Shown here: piece by piece, positions 45,723 through 55,870 of the stretch
How positions within the stretch are numbered: the first letter of the stretch is position 1
How the letters are laid out: each line of letters starts with the position of its first letter
Assembly (NCBI RefSeq): GCF_003047105.1
Contig: NZ_CP028475.1
Span: 434,001 to 498,000 of the forward strand
Length of the DNA: 64,000 nucleotides
From: Celeribacter baekdonensis
GTDB taxonomy: Bacteria; Pseudomonadota; Alphaproteobacteria; Rhodobacterales; Rhodobacteraceae
Direction: 5' to 3'
The notes under the pieces: generated by a model
What the model was told of the DNA's origin: nothing
Databases searched by the model: none
What the model saw: the letters and a program-made list of their open reading frames with translations, nothing else
Translations under genes and position numbers: made by a program

Positions 45723-47266
45723 GCGTCGATCTCCGCAATGATGGCGTCGATATCGGCGCGCAGCTGATTGATCCGTTCCACAGTGGTGCCGATCTGATCA
45801 TTCAGCTCGGCAATATTGACGATCTCACGCGTGTCGCGCGGCTCGACATAGGAGCTGACGGAGAGGTTATAGCCCCGCTCCACAATGGTTTCATAGGGCA
45901 CTGAGGCGGCGACATGTGGCACGTCTTCCTTCGAATCGAAGATGTCCATCACTCGCGCGATGTGATCATCCGTCATCAGATTGGTGTTGGTGGCCTTCTT
46001 GAAGAAGTCTTCGCCGGTCGCGTCGATGAACTGGATGGTCGTGTCGGTTTTGTTCTTGGCGAGAACCAGGATCGTCACCGCTATGGTCGTGCCGTAAAAG
46101 AGGTTGGAGGCGAGCGCGATCACCGTCTCGACATAGTTGTTATCGACAAGATATTGCCGGATCTTCTTCTCCGCGCCGTCGCGATAGAAGATCCCTGGGA
46201 AGCAGACGATCGCCGCGCGGCCCTTGGCCGAGAGATAGCTGAGCGCATGGAGCACAAAGGCGAAATCGGCCTTTGATTTGGGTGCGAGCACACCCGCAGG
46301 CGCAAAGCGGTCATCGTTGATCAGGGTCGGATCGTCCGAGCCGATCCACTTCACCGAATAGGGCGGGTTGGAAACGATGGCATCAAAGGGTTTGTCGTCC
46401 TGGAAATGCGGTTGGGTCAGCGTATCGCCGCGCTGGATGTTGAACTTGTCGTAATTGATATTGTGCAGGAACATGTTCATGCGGGCCAGGTTGTAGGTCG
46501 TGTGGTTGATCTCCTGCCCGAAGAATCCTTCTTGTATGGTGTGCTCTGGAACGGCCTTATTGGCTTCCAGCAGCAACGTGCCAGAGCCGCAGGCGGGATC
46601 GTAGACCTTGTTGACTGTTTCCTGTTCATGGGTGGCAAGCCGAGCGATCAGCTTTGAAACGTGTTGCGGGGTGAAAAACTCTCCGCCGGACTTGCCCGCA
46701 TTTGCGGCGTAGTTCGAGATCAGGAACTCGTAGGCATCGCCAAACAGATCAATCTGGCTGTTGTGGAAGTCCCCGAAATTGAGTTCCGCAACCCGCTTCA
46801 GCACTTTGGCAAGGCGGCTATTCTTTTCGGTCACCGTATTGCCAAGGCGCGTGCTGGTCGTGTCGAAGTCGGCGAAGAGACCTCTGATGTCCTGCTCAGA
46901 GGGGTAGCCGTTGGCGGAGGACTCGATCGCCGCGAATATCTGCGCCAAATCGGTGTTCAGGCTGTCATTCGTGTTGGCGTCCTTGGCGACATTGGCAAAG
47001 AGCTGGCTGGGATAGATGAAATAGCCCTTGGTTTTGATCGCGTCATCCTTGATGTCATCGGTGACGACATCGTCGGGAAGGCCAGCGTAGTTGATGCTGT
47101 CGTCATCCGCCTCGATATAAGCGGCGAAATTCTCGCTGATAAAGCGATAAAAGAGCGCGCCAAGGACATACTGCTTGAAGTCCCAGCCATCGACCGAGCC
47201 GCGCACATCGTTCGCGATGTCCCAGATTTTCCGTTGTAGCGCCGCGCGTTGTTCCTGGCCTGTCAT
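45719..47266 (-). CDS. hsdM: Type I modification methyltransferase, HsdM
   Basis: 515 residues: N-terminal HsdM_N domain ([20 protein letters not shown]), AdoMet-binding [13 protein letters not shown] preceded by [16 protein letters not shown], and catalytic NPPY in [12 protein letters not shown]. It methylates adenine in both halves of the HsdS site and protects the host. It overlaps hsdS and, at its own start, the small helix-turn-helix gene by four bases each, so the five genes form one operon. Confidence 0.94.
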   Translation of the reverse strand: MTGQEQRAALQRKIWDIANDVRGSVDGWDFKQYVLGALFYRFISENFAAYIEADDDSINYAGLPDDVVTDDIKDDAIKTKGYFIYPSQLFANVAKDANTNDSLNTDLAQIFAAIESSANGYPSEQDIRGLFADFDTTSTRLGNTVTEKNSRLAKVLKRVAELNFGDFHNSQIDLFGDAYEFLISNYAANAGKSGGEFFTPQHVSKLIARLATHEQETVNKVYDPACGSGTLLLEANKAVPEHTIQEGFFGQEINHTTYNLARMNMFLHNINYDKFNIQRGDTLTQPHFQDDKPFDAIVSNPPYSVKWIGSDDPTLINDDRFAPAGVLAPKSKADFAFVLHALSYLSAKGRAAIVCFPGIFYRDGAEKKIRQYLVDNNYVETVIALASNLFYGTTIAVTILVLAKNKTDTTIQFIDATGEDFFKKATNTNLMTDDHIARVMDIFDSKEDVPHVAASVPYETIVERGYNLSVSSYVEPRDTREIVNIAELNDQIGTTVERINQLRADIDAIIAEIDA

Positions 47267-47454
47267 TTCTTTTTGTCCTTCTTCGGACTGGCTTCACGCT
47301 CGATCCAGTCCTCAATATCCGCGCGCCGAAACCGCCAAGTGCCGCCGACCTTGAAGCCGGGGAGCTTGCTGTCGGCCGCGAGACGGTAAGCGGTTTTTTT
47401 GTTGATCCTGAGATAGTCGGCGACTTCATCAATGGTCATGATGTCATCTGCCAT
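47263..47454 (-). CDS. Helix-turn-helix protein leading the hsd operon
   Basis: 63 residues: [20 protein letters not shown], then [20 protein letters not shown], an excisionase-type (AlpA/MerR-like) DNA-binding domain. Its stop overlaps the hsdM ATG. As the first gene of the operon it probably regulates expression of the restriction genes, for example to delay restriction when the operon enters a new host. Confidence 0.8.
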   Translation of the reverse strand: MADDIMTIDEVADYLRINKKTAYRLAADSKLPGFKVGGTWRFRRADIEDWIEREASPKKDKKK

Positions 47455-47757
47455 GCGAAGCTCTTTCCCATAATCATCCCTTTTGAGATTTCTATGGAAA
47501 ATTGCGGATTCCTACAAGGCGGGAATTCGAAGCGGTTTCAGAGCGCTGATGAGATCGCGCTGGCTTTGGGCGTGTCGCTCCTTGTAGTCGGTTTTGTCGC
47601 TGGCTTCGATGTCCGGGCATCTGAGCCGAGTCCCGCCCAAGGCCTCTAGCTCTGCCCATGGTCCCGTCGACGCCGCCTGTGCGCGCTTTGAACCTTATCT
47701 TCGCGCGGCGATACCGCTCCCGCATGCCTTGCGGCCCGACGCCGGGTGCAACGATTG
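47455..47757. other. Gap between the hsd operon and the recombinase module
   Basis: About 300 bases. No ORF here looks like a protein and no clear terminator or tRNA is present. It should contain the hsd operon promoter and is a likely junction between two separately acquired segments. Confidence 0.4.
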
Positions 47758-48162
47758 TCAGGATTCCAGTGCTTCGCGTCCATTGAATTTTGAAACCTGC
47801 GCCGTCCACTCGTCGGGAAAGTGCTGCATTGCGGTCTTCAGAGTCAGGTCTGCGAACTGCTTGCCATCAAGGACAGCTGTGACGATCTCGGGAGCCAGCA
47901 GTGTAAGCCGCAGGACTCGCGTCAGGAACGAAGGCGTCACGCCTTCCCGTGCCGCCAGCTCTGTGATCGTGGCGAACTCGCCCGACTCCAGCAACCTCTT
48001 CCAACGGAACGCTCGGGCCAGCGCCTTGACTAGTGTGCTGTCGGTCCGGCGCGGTTGCTTGACGCCCTCTGGCAGCTGCATCTCCTTGCGGCCGCCGCGC
48101 TTCACGAGGCGGAATGGCACGCGCAGCGTAACGGTGTCCGGGATCGGGGCCCTGCTGGTCAT
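47758..48162 (-). CDS. Helix-turn-helix protein downstream of the serine recombinase
   Basis: 134 residues from MTSRAPIPDTVTLRVPFRLV. The middle segment ATITELAAREGVTPSFLTRV, then LRLTLLAPEIV, looks like the ParB/KorB helix-turn-helix. The start overlaps the recombinase stop as ATGA. Genes like this often follow such recombinases in Rhodobacteraceae prophages. It may be a directionality or control factor; that is inference. Confidence 0.7.
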   Translation of the reverse strand: MTSRAPIPDTVTLRVPFRLVKRGGRKEMQLPEGVKQPRRTDSTLVKALARAFRWKRLLESGEFATITELAAREGVTPSFLTRVLRLTLLAPEIVTAVLDGKQFADLTLKTAMQHFPDEWTAQVSKFNGREALES

Positions 48163-49465
48163 GCTACCGCCTCGATGTTGTTTGCAAGCATTTCGCGCGC
48201 AAGACCACGGAGACCGTCGACGCGGAGCTCGACGTTCAGGCCTTCCGTGCTGATGTCCACCCGCTCCACCAGCAGCGCCACGATGCGCGCCTGCTCGGCC
48301 GGGAAGAGTTCGTCCCAAAGCGGGACAAGCTGCTGCAGGGCCAAGCTGGCGTCGGCTTCGGTGATCTTCTCATCCTGCGAGCGGGCCGCCTTCCACGTCC
48401 CAGCGACTATCTCAGGTTGACGGAACACTGCGCGCAACTGGTCGATGACTGCGGTTTCGATTTCGCCCGCAGGGACGCGACCCACTGGACACGTTCCGGT
48501 GCCATGCTTGAGCACCGTCTGACTGACATAGTATCGGTAAAGCTTGCCGCCCTTGCGCGTGTGGGTGGGAGAGAACGCCGCGCCATCGGGGCCATAGAGC
48601 AACCCTTTCAGCAATGCGGGCGTGTCCGCGCGGGTGCGCGCAGAACGTTTGCGCGGGCTTTCGGTCAGGATGGCATGGACCTTGTCCCAGACCGTGCGGT
48701 CAATGATGGCTTCATGCTCGCCGGGATAGCTGTCGCCCTTGTGGACAGCTTCACCGATGTAGGCGCGGTTGTTCAGCAGGCGATACAGGTATTTCTTGTC
48801 GATCCGGTTGCCTCGGCTGGTCTGGACGCCCCGAGCGGCCAATTCCCTTGCCAGCTCCGTGCCCGATCCGATCTCGATGAACCGGGCGAAGATCCAGCGG
48901 ACATTGGCGGCATCGGCCTCCTTGATGATCAGTTTCCGGTCCTTCACTACGTAGCCCAGTGGAGGCACGCCGCCCATCCACATGCCCTTCATCCGGCTGG
49001 CGCGGACCTTGTCGCGGATCCGCTCGGCCGTCACCTCGCGCTCGAATTGCGCAAAGGACAGAAGAATGTTCAGCGTCAGTCGCCCCATGGACGTTGTCGT
49101 GTTGAACGATTGCGTCACCGAGACGAATGTCACACCATTCCGGTCAAACACCTCGACCAGTTTTGAAAAATCCATCAGCGAGCGAGACAGCCGGTCGATC
49201 TTGTACACGACGACCACGTCGACCAAGCCATCCTCGACGTCCGCGAGCAGCCTTTTCAGGCCGGGGCGCTCCAGCGTGCCGCCGGATATACCGCCGTCGT
49301 CGTACTGGTCGCGGACCAGCACCCAGCCCTCGGACCGCTGGCTGGCGATATACGCCTCGCAGGCTTCCCGCTGGGCGTGCAAGCTGTTGAACTCCTGCTC
49401 CAGCCCTTCCTCGGAGGATTTCCGTGTGTAAACGGCACAGCGCAGCTTCCTGACAATCGGTTTGG

Positions 49466-49469
<4 letters not shown>
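48159..49469 (-). CDS. Large serine recombinase
   Basis: 436 residues from MTKPIVRKLRCAVYTRKSSE. The resolvase domain contains the catalytic serine in YTRKSSEEGLEQEFNSL, the YKIDRLSRSLMDF and ILLSFAQFEREVTAERIRDK motifs. A recombinase domain follows (VPPLGYVV ... YRLLNNRAYIGEAVHKG) and a C-terminal coiled coil. It probably integrates the adjacent prophage. It is the second gene of a run of four leftward genes joined by ATGA overlaps. Confidence 0.9.
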
Positions 49470-49914
<445 letters not shown>

Positions 49915-49918
<4 letters not shown>

Positions 49919-50118
49919 GCGTTTCTCCGTTGAGTTGGAGTTGCATGACGCCATTGGTCGGCAGGATAGTGTAGGCAACTTTCTCCAGTTTCGTCAGATA
50001 CTTCCGCCCGGTCACGCATCCGCAATCGGACCAGCCCAAGGGCCAGCAGCCCGCACAACTCGGCACGACGTTCCGCTGGCGTCATCTGGTCGGCTGGAAA
50101 TGGATTGGGTCGTTTCAT
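49915..50118 (-). CDS. Small hypothetical protein leading the recombinase operon
   Basis: 67 residues from MKRPNPFPADQMTPAERRAE. The segment TPAERRAELCGLLALGLVRL is conserved in small proteins that precede DUF2924 genes. Its stop overlaps the DUF2924 start (ATGA). No known function. Confidence 0.65.
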
Positions 50119-50314
50119 GTCTCGGGCTGCCGTGATTGGTGATGTCGTTACCAATCAAAAGCCACCCCGAAGCTCCGTGTGGGACATGCCGCACCCTGTT
50201 GGCTACCCATGAGTGCGAACAAGTAGTGAACATCACCTCTTGCGAAAGAAAGTTTCGTCAACGATTATCAGTGGTTGAATCAGGTAGAGAGCAAACATTC
50301 ATTGAGGTGATTTC
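50119..50314. promoter_or_regulatory. Divergent control region of the prophage
   Basis: 196 bases between the leftward recombinase operon and the rightward 751-residue gene. It must contain both promoters. A GAGGTG ribosome site precedes the ATG at 50315. I could not identify a repressor operator with confidence. Confidence 0.45.
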
Positions 50315-52570
50315 ATGGCGCGCAAAGCAATTCCGATCGGTCCCAATATTCTTGCGTTGATCGAAGATGCGCGTATCGATCTTGCCCGAGCAGCGCTCTC
50401 CGTCCGAGAGGGCGAAAACGAGCCAGATTTCGCCCTGCCAGATAACCCATCTGACCTGACAGATGACGATGCAGTGGAGGCGTTTCGGCTGGACCTCATC
50501 CAAACGCTCTCTGAATTTGATCAGGATGAACTGCGACCGGCAGAGCAGCGATCACGTAGAATTCGGGCGCTCGCAGACGGAAAGGGCGTGACCTCCCTCA
50601 CGACAATTATCAAGCAGCAACTCGATGATACGCAGTCGCAGGAGTTCGACCGACAACCAGACCAGCTCTGCAGAAGCATATGGACCTATCTCAATGCGCG
50701 CGAAACGTTCGAGGACGCGGAAAGCTTTCATTTTGCTCGACAGTTTCGTGAGCACGGAAAGCTTTACGACGCCTTCGAGGTCGAGCTTGAAAATCATTTA
50801 GCCTTCGATGCGACCGCAATCGACGAGATGGCACTGGCGGCCAAGATCAAGGGGGTGCTCGAGCTGAAACCCGAGATTTCCTGCACGGTGAAAGCGCTCG
50901 ATCTGCCCGCAACTGAAACACACCCCGCGTCCATAATGCTGATCGTCCGGCATGGCGGGCCGCTGTCCAGCGTCTATGACCATCGACACGACGGACGCAG
51001 GGGAACCATCTATTATCGACCACCCAACGAGGCGACGCTGATCTACACGCCATCGCTTCGTCAGATCGAGGTCTGTGCGGACAGCCCGGTGGTTCGCCAG
51101 ACGGTCAGCGACTCGTTCGCCGAAGTTGCCCTCGGCCACGACATCTCCCAGAAACCGCTGACCTGGAAGCGCTATAACCTCTCGCGGTTTCGGACATCGC
51201 TTCGTCTGCAGCCGCCGGAAATCGATGGCTACGCATTCGCGTTTGCCCGCGTCGTGGAAGCCGAGATCCGGCTCGGGGTCTGGCGCCGCAAGCTGCAACT
51301 GAAGGTCGCCGTCGATGACGACATTGAAGAGGTGGCGGACAAGTATCTGGGCACCAGAAACATATTCCGCCGTGCCGAAGCTTTCAGTCGGATTGCCATT
51401 GCTGTCGCCTACAACCGGGTCGGCGACGAAAAGGAGCGGACGCTCAATCTCACGATCTCCGGCACGAAAAGCTGCAATCTGCAAAGCAAGACGGATCCCG
51501 AAGAGCGCGCCCTCGGATTCGCCCTCCTCAAGGAATGGGGGATCCTGAGCGCATTCCGGCAGATCGCGTCCGATGACCTGCAGGCGATATTTCCCCAACT
51601 GGTTCAACTCCATGACCGCATTGAAGACGAGGTCAGCGGCAGCTACCTCCGGGAACTCGGGCTCGACCCCAGCCGTCTGATCGAAGGCGGGCTGCTAGAG
51701 CGTCGCGACCGTCAGGATGTGGTCCTGATCGACGACGACGACTTTGCCGGGGAAAGCACCGTGAAGCCCTCGGCGGTTGAAGGCATCGTCAACACGATCG
51801 GCCCATTTGGCGAGGACGGTGGCAAGCGACCTGCGTCGGATGTCGAGATGTTTGCGATCAATGGCCAATGGCTACACGAGACCCTCATGCGTCTGATAAA
51901 ACCGCTCTTGAGCAAGCGGACAGCCCAGATCCTCGACCCGGACCTGACCCTTCTCGGTGCAATGCAGGTGGATGGCGCTGAAGTGCCCGTCTATTTCGCC
52001 CGACGACTCAATGACCCGAAAACCGCGCAAAGACTGGATGTGGCCCTACGCGCGCGGAACACAGCTGGCGTCGGCATTATCCTCGCAGCAAGTGAGGAAT
52101 TGCCATTGCACCTCGGCTCCAACGTCGTTGTGCCGCTTCTGTCCCATCTCGCATCGGCGGACGAGGATCTCCTGTTCACGCGCGATGGCATCGAACTCGC
52201 ATATAGAAACAACATTTCGCTCGCTCGCGGGGGTGTGTCGCCGCGCGTCGTTCGGGCAGGCACGCAATCCGGTACTTTGTACATTCCGGGCAAGGAGCCG
52301 CTGCACCTCGCGGGGAACGATCAGCTGACAATCTTCGAGCGCCTTGTAGCTGCTTTCGTCAGCGGTAGTACGGATGTCTATGTCGGAGACCTGATGAAGG
52401 GTTTCGCGGCAAAGAGTCCTCAACCTGCGTTCCGCACAAAAATGTGGAAGGACATCGTCGATATCTACATCGGCAAGGGTGCGAAGCGTGGGTTCTGGCG
52501 CCTGATCACCACCGCGGTGCAAACAGGCGAAATCGTCGACGCCGAGGACGATGCTGAAACTCCCGTCTAA
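50315..52570 (+). CDS. Large unknown prophage protein
   Basis: 751 residues from MARKAIPIGPNILALIEDAR. No signal peptide or membrane helix. The first ~330 residues contain a region that reads like a compact alpha/beta domain (SIMLIVRHGGPLSSVYDHRH). Residues ~590-700 contain VYFARRLNDPKTAQRLDVAL and a beta-rich stretch. I recognise no family and see no nuclease, ATPase or methylase motif. Its place opposite the recombinase operon is where prophages carry early or immunity functions. Confidence 0.7.
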   Translation: MARKAIPIGPNILALIEDARIDLARAALSVREGENEPDFALPDNPSDLTDDDAVEAFRLDLIQTLSEFDQDELRPAEQRSRRIRALADGKGVTSLTTIIKQQLDDTQSQEFDRQPDQLCRSIWTYLNARETFEDAESFHFARQFREHGKLYDAFEVELENHLAFDATAIDEMALAAKIKGVLELKPEISCTVKALDLPATETHPASIMLIVRHGGPLSSVYDHRHDGRRGTIYYRPPNEATLIYTPSLRQIEVCADSPVVRQTVSDSFAEVALGHDISQKPLTWKRYNLSRFRTSLRLQPPEIDGYAFAFARVVEAEIRLGVWRRKLQLKVAVDDDIEEVADKYLGTRNIFRRAEAFSRIAIAVAYNRVGDEKERTLNLTISGTKSCNLQSKTDPEERALGFALLKEWGILSAFRQIASDDLQAIFPQLVQLHDRIEDEVSGSYLRELGLDPSRLIEGGLLERRDRQDVVLIDDDDFAGESTVKPSAVEGIVNTIGPFGEDGGKRPASDVEMFAINGQWLHETLMRLIKPLLSKRTAQILDPDLTLLGAMQVDGAEVPVYFARRLNDPKTAQRLDVALRARNTAGVGIILAASEELPLHLGSNVVVPLLSHLASADEDLLFTRDGIELAYRNNISLARGGVSPRVVRAGTQSGTLYIPGKEPLHLAGNDQLTIFERLVAAFVSGSTDVYVGDLMKGFAAKSPQPAFRTKMWKDIVDIYIGKGAKRGFWRLITTAVQTGEIVDAEDDAETPV

Positions 52571-52650
52571 CGACGGTCTAACATGTCGTGAGAGACGGTC
52601 TAACAAACCGCTGATTATTGGAAAGGCTCACTCATAAGAGGAGCATTCCA

Positions 52651-52896
52651 ATGCCGACTCCCGATACTTCCCGCCAGCCAGCCCAGATGAACTGGACCGG
52701 CGGCGCAGAGACGAAACCCACCACTTTGAGCCCCGAATGGCGCTGCACGCGCTGTGACAAGCTGCTTGGCGTCTGCCGGGACGGCCGTATGCACCTGCGT
52801 TTCGCGCGGGGCCACGAGTATTTCGTGGGCTTTCCGGTCGTGGCCACCTGCCGCGGCTGCGGAACGCTGAACCAGGCGACATCACCCGCGCGCTGA
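52651..52896 (+). CDS. com: Com-like zinc-finger protein
   Basis: 81 residues from MPTPDTSRQPAQMNWTGG, with an AGGAG site upstream. The core EWRCTRCDKLLGVCRDGRMH and, 30 or so residues on, VVATCRGCGTLNQ carry two CxxC pairs in the pattern of phage Mu Com. In Mu this protein binds an mRNA hairpin and switches on translation of mom. A perfect hairpin sits just before the next start codon here. Com-like genes are common in phages without mom, so the target is open. Confidence 0.75.
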   Translation: MPTPDTSRQPAQMNWTGGAETKPTTLSPEWRCTRCDKLLGVCRDGRMHLRFARGHEYFVGFPVVATCRGCGTLNQATSPAR

Positions 52897-52966
52897 GGCG
52901 CGCATCTCACCACTTCCCTGAAATCGCAGAGACGCACGACGTCCTGACCTGGCCACAAAAAGGCGC

Positions 52967-52995
52967 TGGACGCCTGGCCGCAAGGCAGGCGTCCA
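52967..52995 (+). promoter_or_regulatory. Hairpin covering the translation start at 52996
   Basis: TGGACGCCTG (52967-52976) pairs perfectly with CAGGCGTCCA (52986-52995), leaving a 9-nt loop that contains AAGG, the only ribosome-site-like motif. The stem ends on the base before the ATG. There is no T-run, so it is not an ordinary terminator. Confidence 0.65.
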
Positions 52996-53718
52996 ATGTC
53001 TATCGCGTGGCACGAGATCCGTGATCACCTCATGTTTTCTTCTTCAACTCTTGGTTTTCAAAACACCTTCGATGAGCTCCGGCGCAGCAGCGAGCCGCTC
53101 GCGCATTTCGCTGATCCTGCTGCTTTACTGGACACGCTGCACGTCGGTTGCCGTGCGCCAGACGACAAAAATCGGTTGCTGGTTGCACTGGTCGCGGCCG
53201 CGCAGTCCGGCGGCGCGGCCTCCGATTGTGCCCTGACGCTGATGCTGCTGGCGCTCTGGCCGGGGCTGGATGCCGTTCGGCGCAGATCGATCTGGCGCAG
53301 GATTGGCACCGGTGACGAGGTTGCATCCGAAATCCTTGCACGGGCTTCCGAGGCCATTCGGGGTCTGGATCTGCAGCGGGTCAACTGGATCGCAGCAACT
53401 ATCCTGCGGAATATCGAGCGGGACTTGATCAGAACGCGTCAGCGCGAGGATCGGCACCAGAGCCTCCGCAGTGAGGCCGATCCTGACGAAATTCCGGCCG
53501 ACGGTGGAGTGCCTGAGGCCACTGCCAGCCCCGGACTGCTCCACGGCGATCTGGTCCGCATGATCGGCACGGATGCGGATCTGGTGATCCGTGTGGCCAT
53601 CAACGGGTTCTCTCAGGCCGAGGTCGCATTCGAGATGGGGCTGTCCGAGGCGGCGACGCGCAAACGCTATCAGCGGGCGACCCGGCGTCTGCGCGACGTC
53701 CTGCAAGAATTTCGCTGA
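52996..53718 (+). CDS. Sigma-70-like regulator
   Basis: 240 residues. The C-terminal part AINGFSQAEVAFEMGLSEAA, then TRKRYQRATRRLRDVLQEF, is a sigma region 4-type helix-turn-helix. Upstream, LQRVNWIAATILRNIERDLI resembles region 2. The N-terminal part is unlike standard sigma factors. It probably controls prophage genes. Its start is enclosed by the hairpin at 52967-52995. Confidence 0.7.
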   Translation: MSIAWHEIRDHLMFSSSTLGFQNTFDELRRSSEPLAHFADPAALLDTLHVGCRAPDDKNRLLVALVAAAQSGGAASDCALTLMLLALWPGLDAVRRRSIWRRIGTGDEVASEILARASEAIRGLDLQRVNWIAATILRNIERDLIRTRQREDRHQSLRSEADPDEIPADGGVPEATASPGLLHGDLVRMIGTDADLVIRVAINGFSQAEVAFEMGLSEAATRKRYQRATRRLRDVLQEFR

Positions 53719-53802
53719 CCGGATGTCCCGATCCCTGCGGTGCGGTGGCTTTTCCCATTCAGACGCCACCGCGCGCCCCACTCAAACCGAAAGTCGACCA
53801 GC

Positions 53803-54075
53803 ATGATCAGCAAAGCCGACCTCTTGTCCGCAGACCTCAAGCGCATCCCCGGCCTCTACCGCCGCTGGGAGTTGCCGGAAATCCTGAAGAACCAGCGTGC
53901 CTACCGCATCGAAAATGCCGGTTCCCATCAGGACGGGACGCCACTCGTGGCGGTCTACGCCGAGGCCGAGGCCGACGCCGATGCGGGCCAGCCGGACGAC
54001 CTGCACAACGCCTCAATCAAGGGCGCCGAAGCGGCCTCGGTCCCCGCTGGGACGATGTCGCGGCGGCCTGAGTAG
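53803..54075 (+). CDS. Small hypothetical prophage protein
   Basis: 90 residues from MISKADLLSADLKRIPGLYR. The segment RRWELPEILKNQRAYRIENA looks structured; the tail is acidic and disordered-looking. No family recognised. It opens a tight rightward gene series. Confidence 0.5.
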   Translation: MISKADLLSADLKRIPGLYRRWELPEILKNQRAYRIENAGSHQDGTPLVAVYAEAEADADAGQPDDLHNASIKGAEAASVPAGTMSRRPE

Positions 54076-54092
54076 AGGGGAAAGGAGGAGAC

Positions 54093-54446
54093 ATGTTCAT
54101 GGAAACCACACCCTTTATCACCGTTCGCGCCGGCCGACCGCTGTCCGAGATCGAGTTCTGCGCCTGGGTGGCGCAAGCCGTTCCCGGCGACCGGCTGGAA
54201 TACCATCGCGGCTTTCTGGTGCTCGACATCTTCCCTGTGTTTTCAGGGCTGTCGGATGCGGCGCGCGTCGAGTTGAGCAGGCTCGGATCGCGGGCCTTCT
54301 GGGCCGCTGAACTTGGACTCGTGCATCTCGTCCAGCAACGCGTGGGGCCTGACCAGTTCGCCTATATCGCCGTCGCCCGGCCCAAGCCCAAAGCGGCCGC
54401 CGTCTCGCTGTCCGAACTGCTGCTGGCCGAACAGGAGGCCGTGTGA
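54093..54446 (+). CDS. Hypothetical prophage protein
   Basis: 117 residues, with an AGGAG site upstream of the ATG. Segments EIEFCAWVAQAVPGDRLEYH and FWAAELGLVHLVQQRVGPDQ suggest a small alpha/beta domain. No family recognised. Its end overlaps the start of the next gene. Confidence 0.6.
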   Translation: MFMETTPFITVRAGRPLSEIEFCAWVAQAVPGDRLEYHRGFLVLDIFPVFSGLSDAARVELSRLGSRAFWAAELGLVHLVQQRVGPDQFAYIAVARPKPKAAAVSLSELLLAEQEAV

Positions 54447-54979
54447 TGCCCGCCTTCCAATCCTTTTTCACCGATCACGGAGACCATTTCATGCCATTCC
54501 CCGAGAACACCCCCACGCCTGACGATCTGCCATCTCTCAGCGCCGCCGAGGTTGCGGCCCTGCCGGTCGAGTTGCTGGCGATCCTGCAACGCGAGATCGA
54601 CGAGCGTTTGAAGCGCGACAAGGCCGCCAAGGCCCGCTTTGATGCCGGACTGGCCGTCCGCTATGCCACCTGGGCCGCCGAAGAACGGAAGGTTTCGGGC
54701 AAAGACACCGGCGCAGTCCGCTTTGATGATGGCGATTTCACCGTGGTCGCAGATCTGCCGAAGCGGGTGGATTGGGATCAGGACCGGCTGGCCGACATGG
54801 TCGCGCGGATCCGCGATGCAGGCGACGACCCCGCCGAATATGTCGATCTCTCCTTCAAGGTGCCCGAGCGCAAATACGCCGCCTGGCCAGAGGCCATCCG
54901 GCAGGGATTCGAGCCCGCGCGCACCGTCCGGCCCGGCACGCTGAAGGTCGAGATCCTCGCCCAGGGGGCAGACCAGTGA
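54446..54979 (+). CDS. Hypothetical prophage protein
   Basis: 177 residues from the ATG at 54446, which overlaps the upstream TGA; a GTG one codon earlier is also open. Mostly helical centre (LPVELLAILQREIDERLKRD, then KAAKARFDAGLAVRYA) and a C-terminal region ending LKVEILAQGADQ. Its stop overlaps the GTG of the ATPase gene (GTGA), so the two are coupled. No domain recognised; similar proteins accompany the ATPase in related prophages. Confidence 0.6.
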   Translation: MPAFQSFFTDHGDHFMPFPENTPTPDDLPSLSAAEVAALPVELLAILQREIDERLKRDKAAKARFDAGLAVRYATWAAEERKVSGKDTGAVRFDDGDFTVVADLPKRVDWDQDRLADMVARIRDAGDDPAEYVDLSFKVPERKYAAWPEAIRQGFEPARTVRPGTLKVEILAQGADQ

Positions 54980-55851
54980 GCCTTCCCATCATCAGCGCCG
55001 ACCAGCGGCTGGCCGAGCCACGCGGCATCAAGGGCTGCATCTTCGGCAAGAGCGGAATCGGGAAAACTTCGCTGCTCTGGACCCTCGATCCCGAGCGCAC
55101 GCTGTTCATGGATCTCGAAGCGGGCGACCTCGCCATCGAAGGCTGGGCGGGCGACAGCATCCGGCCACGCACCTGGACGGAATGCCGAGATTTCGCGGTG
55201 TTCATCGGCGGGCCTAACCCGGCGCTGCGCGATGAGCAGCCGTATAGCCCGGCTCACTATGCGGCGGTCTGCGACCGCTTCGGCGATCCGGCAGCGCTCG
55301 ACCGCTACGACACGATCTTCGTGGACTCGATCACCGTGGCGGGGCGACTGTGCTTCGGGTGGTGCAAGGGCCAGCCCGAAGCGCTGTCGGAGAAGACCGG
55401 CAAGCCGGATGTGCGGGGCGCCTACGGTCTGCATGGCCGCGAGATGATCGGCTGGCTCACCCATCTGCAGCACACGCGGGCCAAGAACGTCTGGTTCGTT
55501 GGGATCCTCGACGAGAAGCTCGACGATTTCAATCGCAAGGTGTTCCAGCCGCAGATCGACGGATCCAAGACCGGGCTCGAGCTGCCGGGGATCGTCGATG
55601 AGGTGATCACCATGATGGAGCTGAAGGCCGACGGCGGCGACCCCTATCGCGCCTTCGTCTGCCACACGATCAACCCCTGGGGCTTTCCAGCCAAGGATCG
55701 CTCCGGTCGCCTGGATCAAGTCGAAGAACCCCATCTCGGCCGCCTGATGGCGAAGATCCGGACGGCAGCGACGCCTCCATCCGACCGGCTGACCTACGCC
55801 CCGCCGCCTGCCGATCCGGCCGGTGCCGACCAATCCCAACCGCAATCCTGA
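54976..55851 (+). CDS. Phage RecA-like ATPase (Sak4-like)
   Basis: 291 residues from a GTG start. P-loop CIFGKSGIGKTSLLWTLD, a Walker B-like strand YDTIFVDSITVAGR and further RecA-core strands (NVWFVGILDEKLDDF). I read it as a phage nucleotide-binding protein of the Sak4 type, which helps single-strand annealing or recombination-dependent replication. It is directly followed by a candidate single-strand-binding partner. Confidence 0.75.
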   Translation: MSLPIISADQRLAEPRGIKGCIFGKSGIGKTSLLWTLDPERTLFMDLEAGDLAIEGWAGDSIRPRTWTECRDFAVFIGGPNPALRDEQPYSPAHYAAVCDRFGDPAALDRYDTIFVDSITVAGRLCFGWCKGQPEALSEKTGKPDVRGAYGLHGREMIGWLTHLQHTRAKNVWFVGILDEKLDDFNRKVFQPQIDGSKTGLELPGIVDEVITMMELKADGGDPYRAFVCHTINPWGFPAKDRSGRLDQVEEPHLGRLMAKIRTAATPPSDRLTYAPPPADPAGADQSQPQS

Positions 55852-55870
55852 AAATAGAAGGAGGTTCCCC

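Noticed and set aside
47492..47809. 105-residue leftward frame in the gap right of the hsd operon
   Set aside because: Arg/Gly-rich and without a convincing start or family; it also overlaps the end of the helix-turn-helix gene at 47758.
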